The notes: generated from the sequence alone by a model not told the origin. A DNA stretch of 42,827 nucleotides from CAYZUC01 sp964481705 (GCA_964481705.1 CAYZUC010000016.1:1-42827), one strand, 5' to 3'; positions 1 through 8,544 are shown, counted from the stretch's first letter. Numbers and translations are program-made.

Positions 1-38
1 GACACTTGATTTCCAATTTCCCGGAACAGCGATTTCAT
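1..38 (-). CDS. Possible start of a TnpV-like small transposon protein (partial)
   Basis: An ATG at 38 on the minus strand opens a frame that runs off the window edge; only MKSLFREIGNQV is visible. That beginning is reminiscent of TnpV-like small proteins of clostridial conjugative transposons, which often start MKS-hydrophobic-Phe. Twelve residues are too few to prove it, and no clear ribosome binding site precedes the ATG. A second short minus-strand frame at 52..132 (26 codons, with AGGAG 11 bases ahead of its ATG) lies just upstream and matches nothing I know. Confidence 0.2.
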   Translation of the reverse strand, partial: MKSLFREIGNQV

Positions 39-220
39 CGCATAAGAATATTCATTTTAGACAGCTTCTCATTATCTTTACTGATTTCCGATGTATCTGA
101 CATAGTCTTTTTGCAAAGTCTTCTTTTCTCATCTCTTCTGATCTCCTTACGTTCGGATTAAAACCCTCCCAAACATTGTAGCGAATGTTTCCTTGTTTGG
201 ATATCCCAACTTACTGACAG

Positions 221-266
221 AAGAGCGTGTGAAAAATGATTTCTCATTTTTTCACACGCTCTTTTT
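221..266 (+). terminator. Strong intrinsic terminator, plus orientation
   Basis: A near-perfect inverted repeat (arm AAGAGCGTGTGAAAAATGA, loop TTTC) is followed on the plus strand by TTTTTG. The stem is about 18 bp. The T-run lies on the plus-strand side, so it best terminates a plus-strand transcript entering from the left, but the stem would also stop the minus-strand operon that ends at 363. Positions 1-220 hold no convincing complete gene; 165-195 contains a short inverted repeat (AACATT, 6-base spacer, AATGTT). Confidence 0.75.
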
Positions 267-362
267 GTTCTGTCTACAGATTCTGCTACCGGATGAAATG
301 AGAGAGAAGCATTCTCCTAATAGCAGATATCCCTATTATTATGATTGAAAATCTGTTCATAT

Positions 363-767
363 CTAATCAAACAATTCAACAAGTTTTTCCAACGTTTCTG
401 ATATGCAATAATACTGATTTTCTCCTGCACTCCAGAAATATACCTTTCCCGTTTCATTATTTACACAATAGTAATTATCTCCTGAATCAATTCCTATAGG
501 AATAACCTTTCCTTTTGTTCTATCCAAAAAATATTTAATTGGCTTCTCAATACAGAAATTTTCATCATTCAAATCAGCTGATAGGAATACTCTAATCTCA
601 TACTCATCTCCATCAACAGTAAAAATATCCTTTTGTGGATAGCCCCCACCATTTGTCTTTATAAATGTTTTAATGTTCTCACGTATTGTAATAGAATATA
701 CTTTTTCAGCATTAGAAAATATCTTTTCATCAAAACATCTTTTATTACCCTTTATGATACTTTTCAT
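363..767 (-). CDS. SUKH (SMI1/KNR4) family immunity-type protein
   Basis: This 134-residue protein has the SMI1/KNR4 layout: a helical start with an SITIRENIKTFIKTNGGGYP segment, where the IxxFxxxNGGG pattern is a SUKH hallmark, then strands, then VIPIGIDSGDNYYCVN, the usual IGxDxGGDxxC-like segment, and a closing helix. Family knowledge: SUKH proteins are typical immunity partners of secreted or contact-dependent nuclease toxins. I chose the ATG at 767 rather than an upstream in-frame GTG because GGGAG lies 10 bases ahead and the ATG overlaps the preceding stop (TGATG). Immediate coupling to the WHH nuclease gene makes it the likely neutraliser of that nuclease; the pairing is inferred. It is the last gene of the seven-gene operon. 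Confidence 0.8.
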   Translation of the reverse strand: MKSIIKGNKRCFDEKIFSNAEKVYSITIRENIKTFIKTNGGGYPQKDIFTVDGDEYEIRVFLSADLNDENFCIEKPIKYFLDRTKGKVIPIGIDSGDNYYCVNNETGKVYFWSAGENQYYCISETLEKLVELFD

Positions 768-1477
768 CAAAAACACTCTCCCTTCTTACTATTGTCAACG
801 CTTTCAGCTCCCCATAAGGAATTTCCACCAGTATGTGCTGCTCCGCCTATAACTCGATCGTGATCTACTCTTTTCACTAATTGCATTTTTCCGGGTTCTT
901 CATTGTGATGCCAAACATAACCTATTGGAGTCCTACCCTCCTCGATATCCTTTAACTGTTCAACAGAAAATTTTTTTCGAAGTTCTAAATCATTTTCAAT
1001 TGCTTCTTTTAGTTTTGAATTGCACTCCTTAGCATATGCTTTACTCTTATAATTATCTGGTTCCAGTTCAGTATCAAACGCACTATCAAATTTGGGGAAT
1101 ACTCCTTCAATCGCAATACCATTTATTACTATAGTTCTTCGTACATATGGGACACCATTTTCAGATGTTTTTCCCTCCAAATCACAACGATCTGTCTTGA
1201 ATTGTAAGACTCCATTTTCATCTATTGTACATTTATTCAGTCTATCATCAGACCACCCCAGTTTCTCTTTATAAAATTGTCTTTCTTCATTTGTAAGCTC
1301 TCTTTGTCCTAAACGATTTTCTGTAGAATCATTTTCAATTTCGTCAGGCAATTGATCACTTTCAGAATCACCAACTTCATCCGGTAAACTATCACTTTCA
1401 CTCTCTACGAGTTCAACTGGTAACTCATCTGTTTCTTGCTTGTTTTTCGTATCATCGGAAGCATCTCCGAACCTCAT
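767..1477 (-). CDS. WHH-type HNH nuclease toxin protein
   Basis: This 236-residue protein ends in a WHH nuclease domain. WHH is at 189-191 in YVWHHNEEPGKMQLV, followed by VDHDRVIGGAAHTGG, the conserved C-terminal part of the HNH/Endonuclease VII-superfamily WHH toxins, which act on nucleic acids. Residues 58-80 (RELTNEERQFYKEKLGWSDD) resemble the pre-toxin helical segment found ahead of polymorphic toxin domains. The N-terminus holds three acidic 12-residue repeats. There is no signal peptide and no large delivery domain (LXG, RHS, CdiA), so if secreted it would need another route; it could also act inside the cell. Its ATG overlaps the ATPase stop (TGATG), and its stop overlaps the SUKH start. 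That places a nuclease and immunity pair at the end of an ATPase/GTPase operon. Confidence 0.75.
   Translation of the reverse strand: MRFGDASDDTKNKQETDELPVELVESESDSLPDEVGDSESDQLPDEIENDSTENRLGQRELTNEERQFYKEKLGWSDDRLNKCTIDENGVLQFKTDRCDLEGKTSENGVPYVRRTIVINGIAIEGVFPKFDSAFDTELEPDNYKSKAYAKECNSKLKEAIENDLELRKKFSVEQLKDIEEGRTPIGYVWHHNEEPGKMQLVKRVDHDRVIGGAAHTGGNSLWGAESVDNSKKGECF
1316..1423 (-). repeat. Three tandem 36-bp coding repeats (acidic 12-mers)
   Basis: Residues 19-54 of the WHH nuclease protein form three 12-residue units (LPVELVESESDS, LPDEVGDSESDQ, LPDEIENDSTEN). They are acidic and probably disordered. The units are similar but not identical at the DNA level, so this is an older duplication. 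It may be a flexible tether or docking segment for another operon product; that function is inferred. Confidence 0.7.
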
Positions 1478-4400
1478 CAGATCAAAGACCTCCTTTCCGC
1501 TATATCTTTATATCTCTCAACAATTACTCCATCAGTTTTCAATTCGCAAATTTGAAGAATTATTAGCCAACAAATCTCTTTTACCAAATTGTCATCTTCA
1601 ATGCCATACGCACTCTTTATACGTTTTGAAGCTGCTTCAACACCCACACTTTCATCATAGTTGTCCTCTAACATCTTCGAAATAACTTTTCCATGGAACA
1701 TATTATAAGCGATACCCTTCCTATCAATCTTCCCTTCAACAAACGCTCTTCTAAGCATTCGTCTTGTGGTACTACTAACCGGGATTTCATCTATCCATTT
1801 CAAAGTCTCCTTTATTTCTTCTTCAGATAATTCCATCTTATTCGATTCATTAAATAAGTACTGGAAGCGTTTTGAAACCGCTGGCTTGGTGGAATAGTTC
1901 TGTACTTTAGTTTCTTTGTAATACTCCTTAATATCAGTAAAATCTTCAAAATAGCAAAGAACCGCTTCAATCCAATCATTTTGATAAACCACCGCTGTGT
2001 GGTCTGGTAACTTTCCAATTTCATCAATTTGCTTATCAGTTAACGAGCACGATTTGCCTACAACCAGTCTATCATCCGCATCCGGCAGTCTTAATACTAT
2101 TTTTGTATTAGTATTGCGAATAACTGCTTCATCTAATAAGTTAGGCGCTTGGTCGGCAATAATAAACCCCTCTCCATATGCACGCATCTCTGCAATTGCA
2201 TTAGTTATCATTTCAACGGACTTTCCTTGTAGATTGGCGCCCTCCTGACTTTGTGAAGTAGATGTCCTTTTCAAAATATTATGGGCTTCTTCAAGTATAG
2301 TTAAATGTTTCAATTCTTTCGAGAAAGTACCTTTATTAATCCAATATTCTTGAAGTTTCATTATCATAATACCCATGATTAATGACTTTGTCTCGACTGA
2401 ACCCACTCTGCTAATATCAATAATAACATTTTTTTCAAATAACTCTCTCTCACTTAATCCACACCGATTGCAGAAAAAAGTCCCATTCAAACCGTTTGTT
2501 AATGACTTTACTCTGGTAATTAACGCACCTGCATAATCACTCTTGGTATCATTTGAATACAATGAATCATCCATCACCTCAGGCAATGTTTCTAACAAAT
2601 CAAAGAAAGTAGGAAACTTATGTATATACTCATATGATTTTAAATCCCAACCTTGATTTACATATGCTCTTTCTATTGCATCCTTAAGAACTGCTGGCAT
2701 AGCTGCATACATTGGCCAACATGCATTCAATATTTCTATTAATCTATCCACATGTTCAAGTACATGAACATGTTCTGGAAACCAAAATGGATTAATCTGA
2801 AGGAGTTTATCGGTAATCGTTATGTTTGTCCCATATACTACACAATCTCCACCAATTTTATCTTTATATTCCCCTTTAACAGGCTCAATCACTAAAAAAT
2901 TTGCCCCAACTTTTTTTGCTTTTGTAATCAATTGTAACGTGGCTGTCGTCTTACCTGTTCCCGTCGATCCAGTAATAAATGTATGTGATGTTAAACTACA
3001 AGCATCCAATTTTACTTCATTATTTTCCACCTGACGCATATGACTAATCTTACCAATAGTTATATCACTATTTATGCACTCCTTCACAGAATACCTTTGT
3101 ATGTCTCGTCCAAACGCTACACTCTCAAAAACTGGCAAACCATTTATTGATTTTCTTGGGAAGTTCAATGCACGTGCTAATTCTATACCTGAAATGTTTG
3201 CTGTTGGTGAAATCATTAACGGATAACACAATTCATCATCTGATACATCTGTTTTTAGACAGAATGTAGGATGTTGTAAAGATCGTATACTCTTTGTAAT
3301 AATCTGTGTTTTAGCTGTCTCCCGTTCTCCGTCCCAAAATTCAATGACTCCCGAATTTAAATATGATTCTGCCCCTTGTGTTAATGCTAAATACATATTC
3401 GAAATACTACTGGTAATGTTTGTATCTTTTGACATGAAATAAGCAGCAAATTCCCATTGTCCCATTGCTTCAGATTCTTCGATTCGCTTAAGCTGTTTCT
3501 CTATTATTTCAAGAGTATGTTGCACTCCAAAATTGCTATAGGTTTGCATCAGATTTTCATTTTTTCCTATTGTAACACTTGTATTTGCAGATCTTGAAAA
3601 TGAAACTCCAAAATTCTCACTCATGGAATGTGTATTACTATGATTAACGTTCAGACCTGCATTGACACCTTCGGCACCAATTCCAATGCCTGCACCAATA
3701 GAATTTGTGCTTGACTGAGAAAAACCCAATCCAACGTTAGCACCTAATGTAAATGTTGCACCTTTTGTCTCACTTTCTGACACACCAGTGCTTACTTGCC
3801 ATTGTGCATATGGTGACAGTTTTGTATGTAGCTCAAACAGTCTATTCTTTTTATCCAAAACATCAAGTAATGGTTTAGCTAATAGAATTATTGTATACTC
3901 CTGATCTTCTGATTTTGGCACAACTCCATCTAGTATTTTTTCAATACTTTGACTAACAAAATCTTCTGATTTTTCAGAAGCAACATTTGAAACAATTGCA
4001 ATGGATTCCTTAGATTCCCCCGCTCTCTGTATCGACTCAGGTATTCCTTTCCCTATAGGCGTAGATAATTCTGCACCAGGAAAATTACCTATTATGGAAC
4101 TTTGCAGTCTATTAATCAACGCATCTGCAACTGTCGGATCCACTTGGTTTTCATCAGCATTTAACACTGCTAGTGTTACTTTACAAGATTTAATGCTTCT
4201 ATGATAAATTAGAGCAATGTTACATTTCTCCTTATTGAGTCCTTCATATACGCTTATTAGTTTCTCAATATTTTTCTCTTCTGTATCAACTACCCATTTT
4301 GTAATATCGAAGAAACGAATACGATAGTCTGCATTAAACGCATCAGAAACAGTATCTATTGGAGAGTAAATATCTTTTATTCGAGTGCGATATGCTTGAT

Positions 4401-4623
4401 GAATCTCAATCGCAGTTTCACTTAAATAGTAATTTACTTTTTCAAGTACTTTACTTCCTCTTCTTTCATCTAGCTCATTCCAGAATTCTTCTCTTCTATC
4501 AGCAACTATTTCTGCATCTTTTGGGCTTAATACAGCACCTGCAGAAATCATATTGGACGCGCCAGTCACTGTAGATTTAACCTTATCTTTAATGATTTTC
4601 CTTGCGTTCTTAACGATTCCCAT
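1477..4623 (-). CDS. HerA/VirB4-type P-loop ATPase with Gly/Ser-rich insert
   Basis: This 1048-residue protein has a C-terminal ASCE ATPase: Walker A ITGSTGTGKTT (about 550-560), VIEPVKGEY (about 578-585), Walker B LTILEEAHNIL (about 774-784) and an arginine/sensor region ADQAPNLLDEAVIRNTNTK. This matches HerA/VirB4 (DUF87-like) motors that pump DNA or protein. The first ~280 residues are a mixed domain I do not recognise. Residues 287-353 are a Gly/Ser/Asn-rich low-complexity stretch (for example GAGIGIGAEGVNAGLNVN) with alternating small and hydrophobic residues. A helical region follows, and a C-terminal ~120-residue tail lies beyond the ATPase. GGGAG precedes the ATG. It is the largest product of the operon, directly after the small membrane peptide and coupled to the WHH nuclease gene. 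It could be a toxin export motor or a defence translocase; neither is shown. Confidence 0.75.
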   Translation of the reverse strand: MGIVKNARKIIKDKVKSTVTGASNMISAGAVLSPKDAEIVADRREEFWNELDERRGSKVLEKVNYYLSETAIEIHQAYRTRIKDIYSPIDTVSDAFNADYRIRFFDITKWVVDTEEKNIEKLISVYEGLNKEKCNIALIYHRSIKSCKVTLAVLNADENQVDPTVADALINRLQSSIIGNFPGAELSTPIGKGIPESIQRAGESKESIAIVSNVASEKSEDFVSQSIEKILDGVVPKSEDQEYTIILLAKPLLDVLDKKNRLFELHTKLSPYAQWQVSTGVSESETKGATFTLGANVGLGFSQSSTNSIGAGIGIGAEGVNAGLNVNHSNTHSMSENFGVSFSRSANTSVTIGKNENLMQTYSNFGVQHTLEIIEKQLKRIEESEAMGQWEFAAYFMSKDTNITSSISNMYLALTQGAESYLNSGVIEFWDGERETAKTQIITKSIRSLQHPTFCLKTDVSDDELCYPLMISPTANISGIELARALNFPRKSINGLPVFESVAFGRDIQRYSVKECINSDITIGKISHMRQVENNEVKLDACSLTSHTFITGSTGTGKTTATLQLITKAKKVGANFLVIEPVKGEYKDKIGGDCVVYGTNITITDKLLQINPFWFPEHVHVLEHVDRLIEILNACWPMYAAMPAVLKDAIERAYVNQGWDLKSYEYIHKFPTFFDLLETLPEVMDDSLYSNDTKSDYAGALITRVKSLTNGLNGTFFCNRCGLSERELFEKNVIIDISRVGSVETKSLIMGIMIMKLQEYWINKGTFSKELKHLTILEEAHNILKRTSTSQSQEGANLQGKSVEMITNAIAEMRAYGEGFIIADQAPNLLDEAVIRNTNTKIVLRLPDADDRLVVGKSCSLTDKQIDEIGKLPDHTAVVYQNDWIEAVLCYFEDFTDIKEYYKETKVQNYSTKPAVSKRFQYLFNESNKMELSEEEIKETLKWIDEIPVSSTTRRMLRRAFVEGKIDRKGIAYNMFHGKVISKMLEDNYDESVGVEAASKRIKSAYGIEDDNLVKEICWLIILQICELKTDGVIVERYKDIAERRSLI

Positions 4624-4624
4624 A

Positions 4625-4732
4625 CTATGCTCCCTTCCTATGAAATATAATAGTTAATGAAATAACTACTAATGACACAATCATGCCCACTATAATAGTA
4701 ATTTTCTTTTCATTTTCACCCCATTTATTCAT
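4625..4732 (-). CDS. 35-residue single-pass membrane peptide
   Basis: A short frame sits exactly between the third GTPase gene and the ATPase gene: its ATG is 2 bases after the GTPase stop and its TAG is 1 base before the ATPase ATG. AGGTAGG precedes the start. The peptide begins MNKWGENEKK, continues with about 20 hydrophobic residues (ITIIVGMIVSLVVISLTIIF), and ends HRKGA. The acidic/polar front and basic tail suggest one membrane span. I do not know a family. Its position makes it a plausible membrane anchor for the GTPases or the ATPase. Confidence 0.6.
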   Translation of the reverse strand: MNKWGENEKKITIIVGMIVSLVVISLTIIFHRKGA

Positions 4733-4734
4733 AG

Positions 4735-5931
4735 TCAGATACCTACCTTTTTAGGATTTTTAGTTTTATTATTCTTCATGTATTCATTTATTGTGTTTAC
4801 CAGTTTCTCCAAAATCTCATCCATTGTCCTTAATTCATTATTATTTATACTTTCCCATACATCTTCAACAACATCAATGAAAGTGTATCCGTAAAATGCT
4901 ACTAAGCGAGCTGCTCTTTCCTTATCCGGTAAATCCTTTGCTTCAACTTTCAATCCCTCATTTTTCTTAGTTTCAAAAAGTCTGTTCATATCATTATTAT
5001 AATCCTTGTTAAATGGATTTACTAAGCCTTGAAATGCATTCTGAGCATTTAGATGACAACTCTCTTGAATCTGATCAAGATCACTCTTTTTGAGAATAGT
5101 ATTATATATTTTCGCAGTTTCAGAAAGTAGTTCCGTAATTTTTTGGTTAGTTGTAAAAATATTAACAATAGGTACTTTATCCCAAAATCCTGTATATGCC
5201 TCATTAACTTTTTTAACGATATTAGTTTCACATAGTTTTCTTTTGTCATCCTTGCTGACCTTTTGTGCAGCAATAAATCCATCTTTAATAAATTCAGGAA
5301 GTTTTTTCAGTGTTAGTTGAACTAATTCTTCTAGTCCAAATGCTTGAATTGTTCCTAATCGAGTCGGAAAATCTTTTGCACAAACCTGCACAACTTCAAT
5401 ATCTGACATGCCTTTTTCAGTATTTATTCGTCGAATAGTAGCCTCAAACTCATTAATCTTTTCCTCCACATCAGTACACTGCGTCATAACAATAATGAAG
5501 GGAACTCCTATATCGTGGAGTGTTTTGATAAATCCTAATTCTGCTCCTTGATATCTATTGCTACCAGAATTAATACAATACCAAATTGCGTGAATCCGAT
5601 CCAATTTATCTTTTTCATTAACCTTTGAAGCAATTGTACTTCTTATATCATTAATGGATTTTTCAGTCTTTATAGAATCAAGTTCAAGACCTACCGTATC
5701 CCAAATATGAATTGGAACATTATCCTTTTTATATTCATACAGTTGTTCAGTAACTGGCTTTCCCGTTCCTGTTTTAGCAACATCATCTCCAAACACGGCA
5801 TTTAATAGCGTACTTTTTCCAGTACCTGTGATTCCAGCTACCAAAATATTCGCATCTGGCATATTGGCCTTATCTAGTGACTCAATAGTCTCGTCCAAAT
5901 CTTGAACTTCTTCCTCATAATCATTACTCAT
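4735..5931 (-). CDS. P-loop GTPase, Era/AIG1-like (398 residues)
   Basis: The protein carries a TRAFAC GTPase domain: G1 GITGTGKST (33-41), G3 DTVGLE (78-83) and TQCTD (150-154) at the G4 position where canonical GTPases have NKxD. A short acidic N-terminal helix precedes the domain. The C-terminal ~180 residues are helical and end in a Lys/Asn-rich tail. The G1 and DTVGLE motifs resemble bacterial DUF697/YfjP-like and AIG1-like GTPases, many of which are membrane-associated oligomers. The start overlaps the upstream GTPase stop (ATGA). It is the third of three consecutive different GTPases. Substrate or target is unknown. Confidence 0.75.
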   Translation of the reverse strand: MSNDYEEEVQDLDETIESLDKANMPDANILVAGITGTGKSTLLNAVFGDDVAKTGTGKPVTEQLYEYKKDNVPIHIWDTVGLELDSIKTEKSINDIRSTIASKVNEKDKLDRIHAIWYCINSGSNRYQGAELGFIKTLHDIGVPFIIVMTQCTDVEEKINEFEATIRRINTEKGMSDIEVVQVCAKDFPTRLGTIQAFGLEELVQLTLKKLPEFIKDGFIAAQKVSKDDKRKLCETNIVKKVNEAYTGFWDKVPIVNIFTTNQKITELLSETAKIYNTILKKSDLDQIQESCHLNAQNAFQGLVNPFNKDYNNDMNRLFETKKNEGLKVEAKDLPDKERAARLVAFYGYTFIDVVEDVWESINNNELRTMDEILEKLVNTINEYMKNNKTKNPKKVGI

Positions 5932-6947
5932 TGTCTTTCTCCCTTCATTCTAGATAATTCACGTTTTACCTTTTCTGCTACAATATCATTATTTTTAAGT
6001 TCTTCATCAGAACTCTTTTCAATGACTTTAATTAGTGCTTCTGTATATGTTTTGCCAATTGAATTTATATATCCACCAGCAACAGCTGCGCTTAATAACG
6101 GAACTGCCATAAATGGTGTTGCTATTAGTCCAACGACAAAATCTGCTATATAATCCTCTGCAAATCCTTTAAGTCCACAAATCTTATTAATATCTGCTAT
6201 CATTTTTATTAACATGCCATGGATAATCGGTATACACCCTCCAGGAATAAAACCTATCTTAGTAGCTTTGTTTGTATAATCATTTACTGTCGAATAAGCA
6301 CGTTCTGATATTCTTTTAATACGATTTTCTCTTAAATGAGTTAATGCAAGTAATTTATTTTTCAAAACCTTGTACTTTAAATTTTGATAATCTACAATGG
6401 ATGTCTCAATTAGTTTATCCAAACCAGTTGCGCGAAAAGTTCCAATTTTTGACTTTAAATCTTTAGCCAAAATCCTTATACAATTATTTTGAGGCAATTC
6501 TTTAGCCAATTCCATTTCGAGTTCTCCACGTTCTTCGCTATAACACTGTGTAATAACTACAATAAAAGGTATTTCTCTTTCAAAAGAAATTTTTCTCATC
6601 AAATCAATTTCAAAATTCTCTAATCTACTACTAGATGAATTTATACAGAACCAAACCAATGAAATATCATCTTCGCTTTTTTTGACATTTACCATGTCAA
6701 TATGCTTCTCAATATCATTTATTGTTTTATTTGTAATCTTTTCATCTATTTCGAGTCCAACTGTATCACATAATCTAAAACTATACTCTTGATTCGAAAC
6801 TGTTTTAACTGTTTCATAAACGGCATTCTCTTTTGTTACTGCCTCTCCATCCCCTTCTTTTGCTTTGTATTCACCTAGAATAGCATTTACAATTGTACTT
6901 TTACCTGCACCGGTTTTTCCCATAATTACAATATTTACATTCTTCAT
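5928..6947 (-). CDS. P-loop GTPase with DUF697-like membrane tail (339 residues)
   Basis: A GTPase domain starts at the very N-terminus: G1 GKTGAGKST (10-18), G3 DTVGLE (61-66), and VITQC (131-135) at the G4 position. After a helical linker, residues ~240-310 are hydrophobic with small-residue patches (FVVGLIATPFMAVPLLSAAV, then GGYINSIGKTYTEAL), which matches the DUF697 tail seen in membrane-bound bacterial GTPases. The product is therefore probably membrane-associated. The start overlaps the preceding GTPase stop (ATGA), and its own stop overlaps the next GTPase start. DTVGLE is shared with the 398-residue neighbour, which suggests they arose by duplication. Confidence 0.8.
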   Translation of the reverse strand: MKNVNIVIMGKTGAGKSTIVNAILGEYKAKEGDGEAVTKENAVYETVKTVSNQEYSFRLCDTVGLEIDEKITNKTINDIEKHIDMVNVKKSEDDISLVWFCINSSSSRLENFEIDLMRKISFEREIPFIVVITQCYSEERGELEMELAKELPQNNCIRILAKDLKSKIGTFRATGLDKLIETSIVDYQNLKYKVLKNKLLALTHLRENRIKRISERAYSTVNDYTNKATKIGFIPGGCIPIIHGMLIKMIADINKICGLKGFAEDYIADFVVGLIATPFMAVPLLSAAVAGGYINSIGKTYTEALIKVIEKSSDEELKNNDIVAEKVKRELSRMKGERQ

Positions 6948-7741
6948 AACAAACCTCCAAAAATATAGTTGTTCAATGAGAATAAACCATAAGCTTCAAT
7001 AACGCCCAATTTTGTTTCAACACTCTTTGCTAATACGGGTGAGGCAATTACTCCTTCTGTTGAAGTCATAATCTCTTGTCCAAACTCTTTTGCCCCTACC
7101 TCATCAATAGCATTAGTAATAGCAACAATAATTCGACTATCCGAAATAATACTTTTGATTTCTTCTAATAGTTCTTTTTCTGCCTTTTCAAGTCTTCGAT
7201 TATCAAAACAAACGCAATAGACAATCGCAGAAATATCAACACTCTCAGTCAGCAACTTAACATCATTTACTACTTTCATGTATGATCCATCTTCAATGTC
7301 AAGTCCATCTATTTCGTACCAAGTTATTCTATTCTGGTGATATACAGTAAAATTATCATTTCTTTCAAAATTTGTGTTAGTACATAATGCCTCAATAAGC
7401 GTACTCTTTCCTGATTTAACTTTTCCACAGACTAGAATATTGAAATCTTTTGTAACTACATTTATCTTGCCATATTTTTTTGTTTCTTTAATAAACTTAT
7501 TGCACTCATCAGAAAAGCCTTCTAAAATTATTTCCACTTGATCTGTTGTACCAAAAGCATATGTATCAGAAATATAGTCTAGGATTCTCTCCGCGCCATC
7601 CTCTATCGAAATATTTGTAAATTCTTCGCGAGATAATTTTGATGAAGTCGGAACACCTATCCAGCCAAATTTGTCATTGAGAACCAAATATCCTAGCGTA
7701 TTCTTCTCTTCGTTAAAAATTATTTTTATCTTGTTTGTCAT
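6944..7741 (-). CDS. Divergent P-loop GTPase-like protein (265 residues)
   Basis: First gene of the seven-gene operon. The first ~90 residues form a separate small domain I do not recognise (it includes LVLNDKFGWIGVPTS). A P-loop follows, CGKVKSGKSTLIEAL (105-119). The rest of the GTPase fold is degenerate: YEIDGLDIEDG stands where the neighbours have DTVGLE, and TNAIDE is at the G4 position. It may bind nucleotide poorly or act as a regulatory pseudo-GTPase for the next two. GGAG lies about 8 bases ahead of the ATG, and the gene overlaps its follower by ATGA. Confidence 0.65.
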   Translation of the reverse strand: MTNKIKIIFNEEKNTLGYLVLNDKFGWIGVPTSSKLSREEFTNISIEDGAERILDYISDTYAFGTTDQVEIILEGFSDECNKFIKETKKYGKINVVTKDFNILVCGKVKSGKSTLIEALCTNTNFERNDNFTVYHQNRITWYEIDGLDIEDGSYMKVVNDVKLLTESVDISAIVYCVCFDNRRLEKAEKELLEEIKSIISDSRIIVAITNAIDEVGAKEFGQEIMTSTEGVIASPVLAKSVETKLGVIEAYGLFSLNNYIFGGLL

Positions 7742-8047
7742 CTTTTATCTCTCCTAAATTATAATTATTACATCATCAATCAATTTTCAAAATATCATTG
7801 TTTTTTCTCACAACCTTCTTTCAGTCGGCTTCTTCCCTTTCTTTTTATCCAGTTATCCTTTTATCGGATAAAAAAATAGTATACCATAAACTGTCCCAAA
7901 AACTTCCCTTAATTAGAAGCGCTGGAGGATACTCTGCTACTCTGATACTCACGTACCGTTTCCTCATAAGTTCTTTAAATACTTAAAAAAACATTTTAGA
8001 ATCTAAGAATATTACAAACTATTTTACCCAATTTGTATTAATAGAAA

Positions 8048-8078
8048 TAAAAAAAGTCAGGCAAAATTTACCTGGCTT
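8048..8078 (-). terminator. Probable intrinsic terminator
   Basis: On the minus strand AAGCCAGG and CCTGACTT pair with one mismatch around a 9-base loop, followed by seven T. It is a second, weaker terminator downstream of the HNH gene and ahead of the GTPase operon. Confidence 0.5.
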
Positions 8079-8269
8079 CAATACGCTCCCTTTTGTCATC
8101 CCCCCAGATGATTTACACAACAATATTTTACCATTTTTTTATCCATTTTTCAACAAAATAACACTCAAACATATTTATACTCACATATCGAATTATAAAA
8201 CGACTTATAAAACTGAATGCTTGACAATAAAATTCATGACCTTCACATAGGTTCAAAAGATTAATCTAC

Positions 8270-8313
8270 AAAAAAAGAACAGAAAATGAGAGTTTTATGC
8301 TCATCTCTGTTCT
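8270..8313 (-). terminator. Intrinsic terminator of the dnd/HNH operon
   Basis: On the minus strand AGAACAGAGATGAG pairs with CTCATTTTCTGTTCT (one bulge, loop CATAAAA), followed directly by a run of T. This is a classic rho-independent terminator about 230 bases after the HNH stop. Confidence 0.8.
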
Positions 8314-8544
8314 TTCATATTAGCTTCATTCAATCCTTTTATGAAATATTAGCATTTTCTAGCAATCATTATAGGACAAGAAAATCTACCCTGAAATTAA
8401 ACGCTTACATATTGTATTTATTAACTATTCATACTATTAAGTAAAAGCATTTACATAAACTTAATTTTACCAAAAAAGTAACAATAAACAAAAAATGATT
8501 GTAACCTATTGTTCAGACTACAACCTTTACTACTTTTCAGCTAA

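Larger units (their letters stand above)
7742..8544. other. Intergenic region between the dnd island and the GTPase operon
   Basis: About 800 AT-rich bases with no convincing gene. It contains two minus-strand terminators (listed separately), which end the dnd/HNH transcript. A TATAAT at about 7760-7770 on the minus strand lies very close to the ribosome binding site of the first GTPase gene, but I see no well-spaced -35. A 40-codon minus-strand frame at 7845..7967 (starting MRKRYVSIRVAEYPP) is open but has no good ribosome binding site. It may be a remnant of an ICE gene. Confidence 0.5.

Noticed and set aside
1477..4623. Assignment of the HerA-like ATPase as a second conjugative VirB4
   Set aside because: It lacks the VirB4 N-terminal domain, has a Gly/Ser-rich insert, and sits in a toxin/GTPase operon far from the transfer module, which has its own VirB4.
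7845..7967. 40-codon frame upstream of the GTPase operon
   Set aside because: No good ribosome binding site and no recognisable family; kept only as a note in the intergenic entry.
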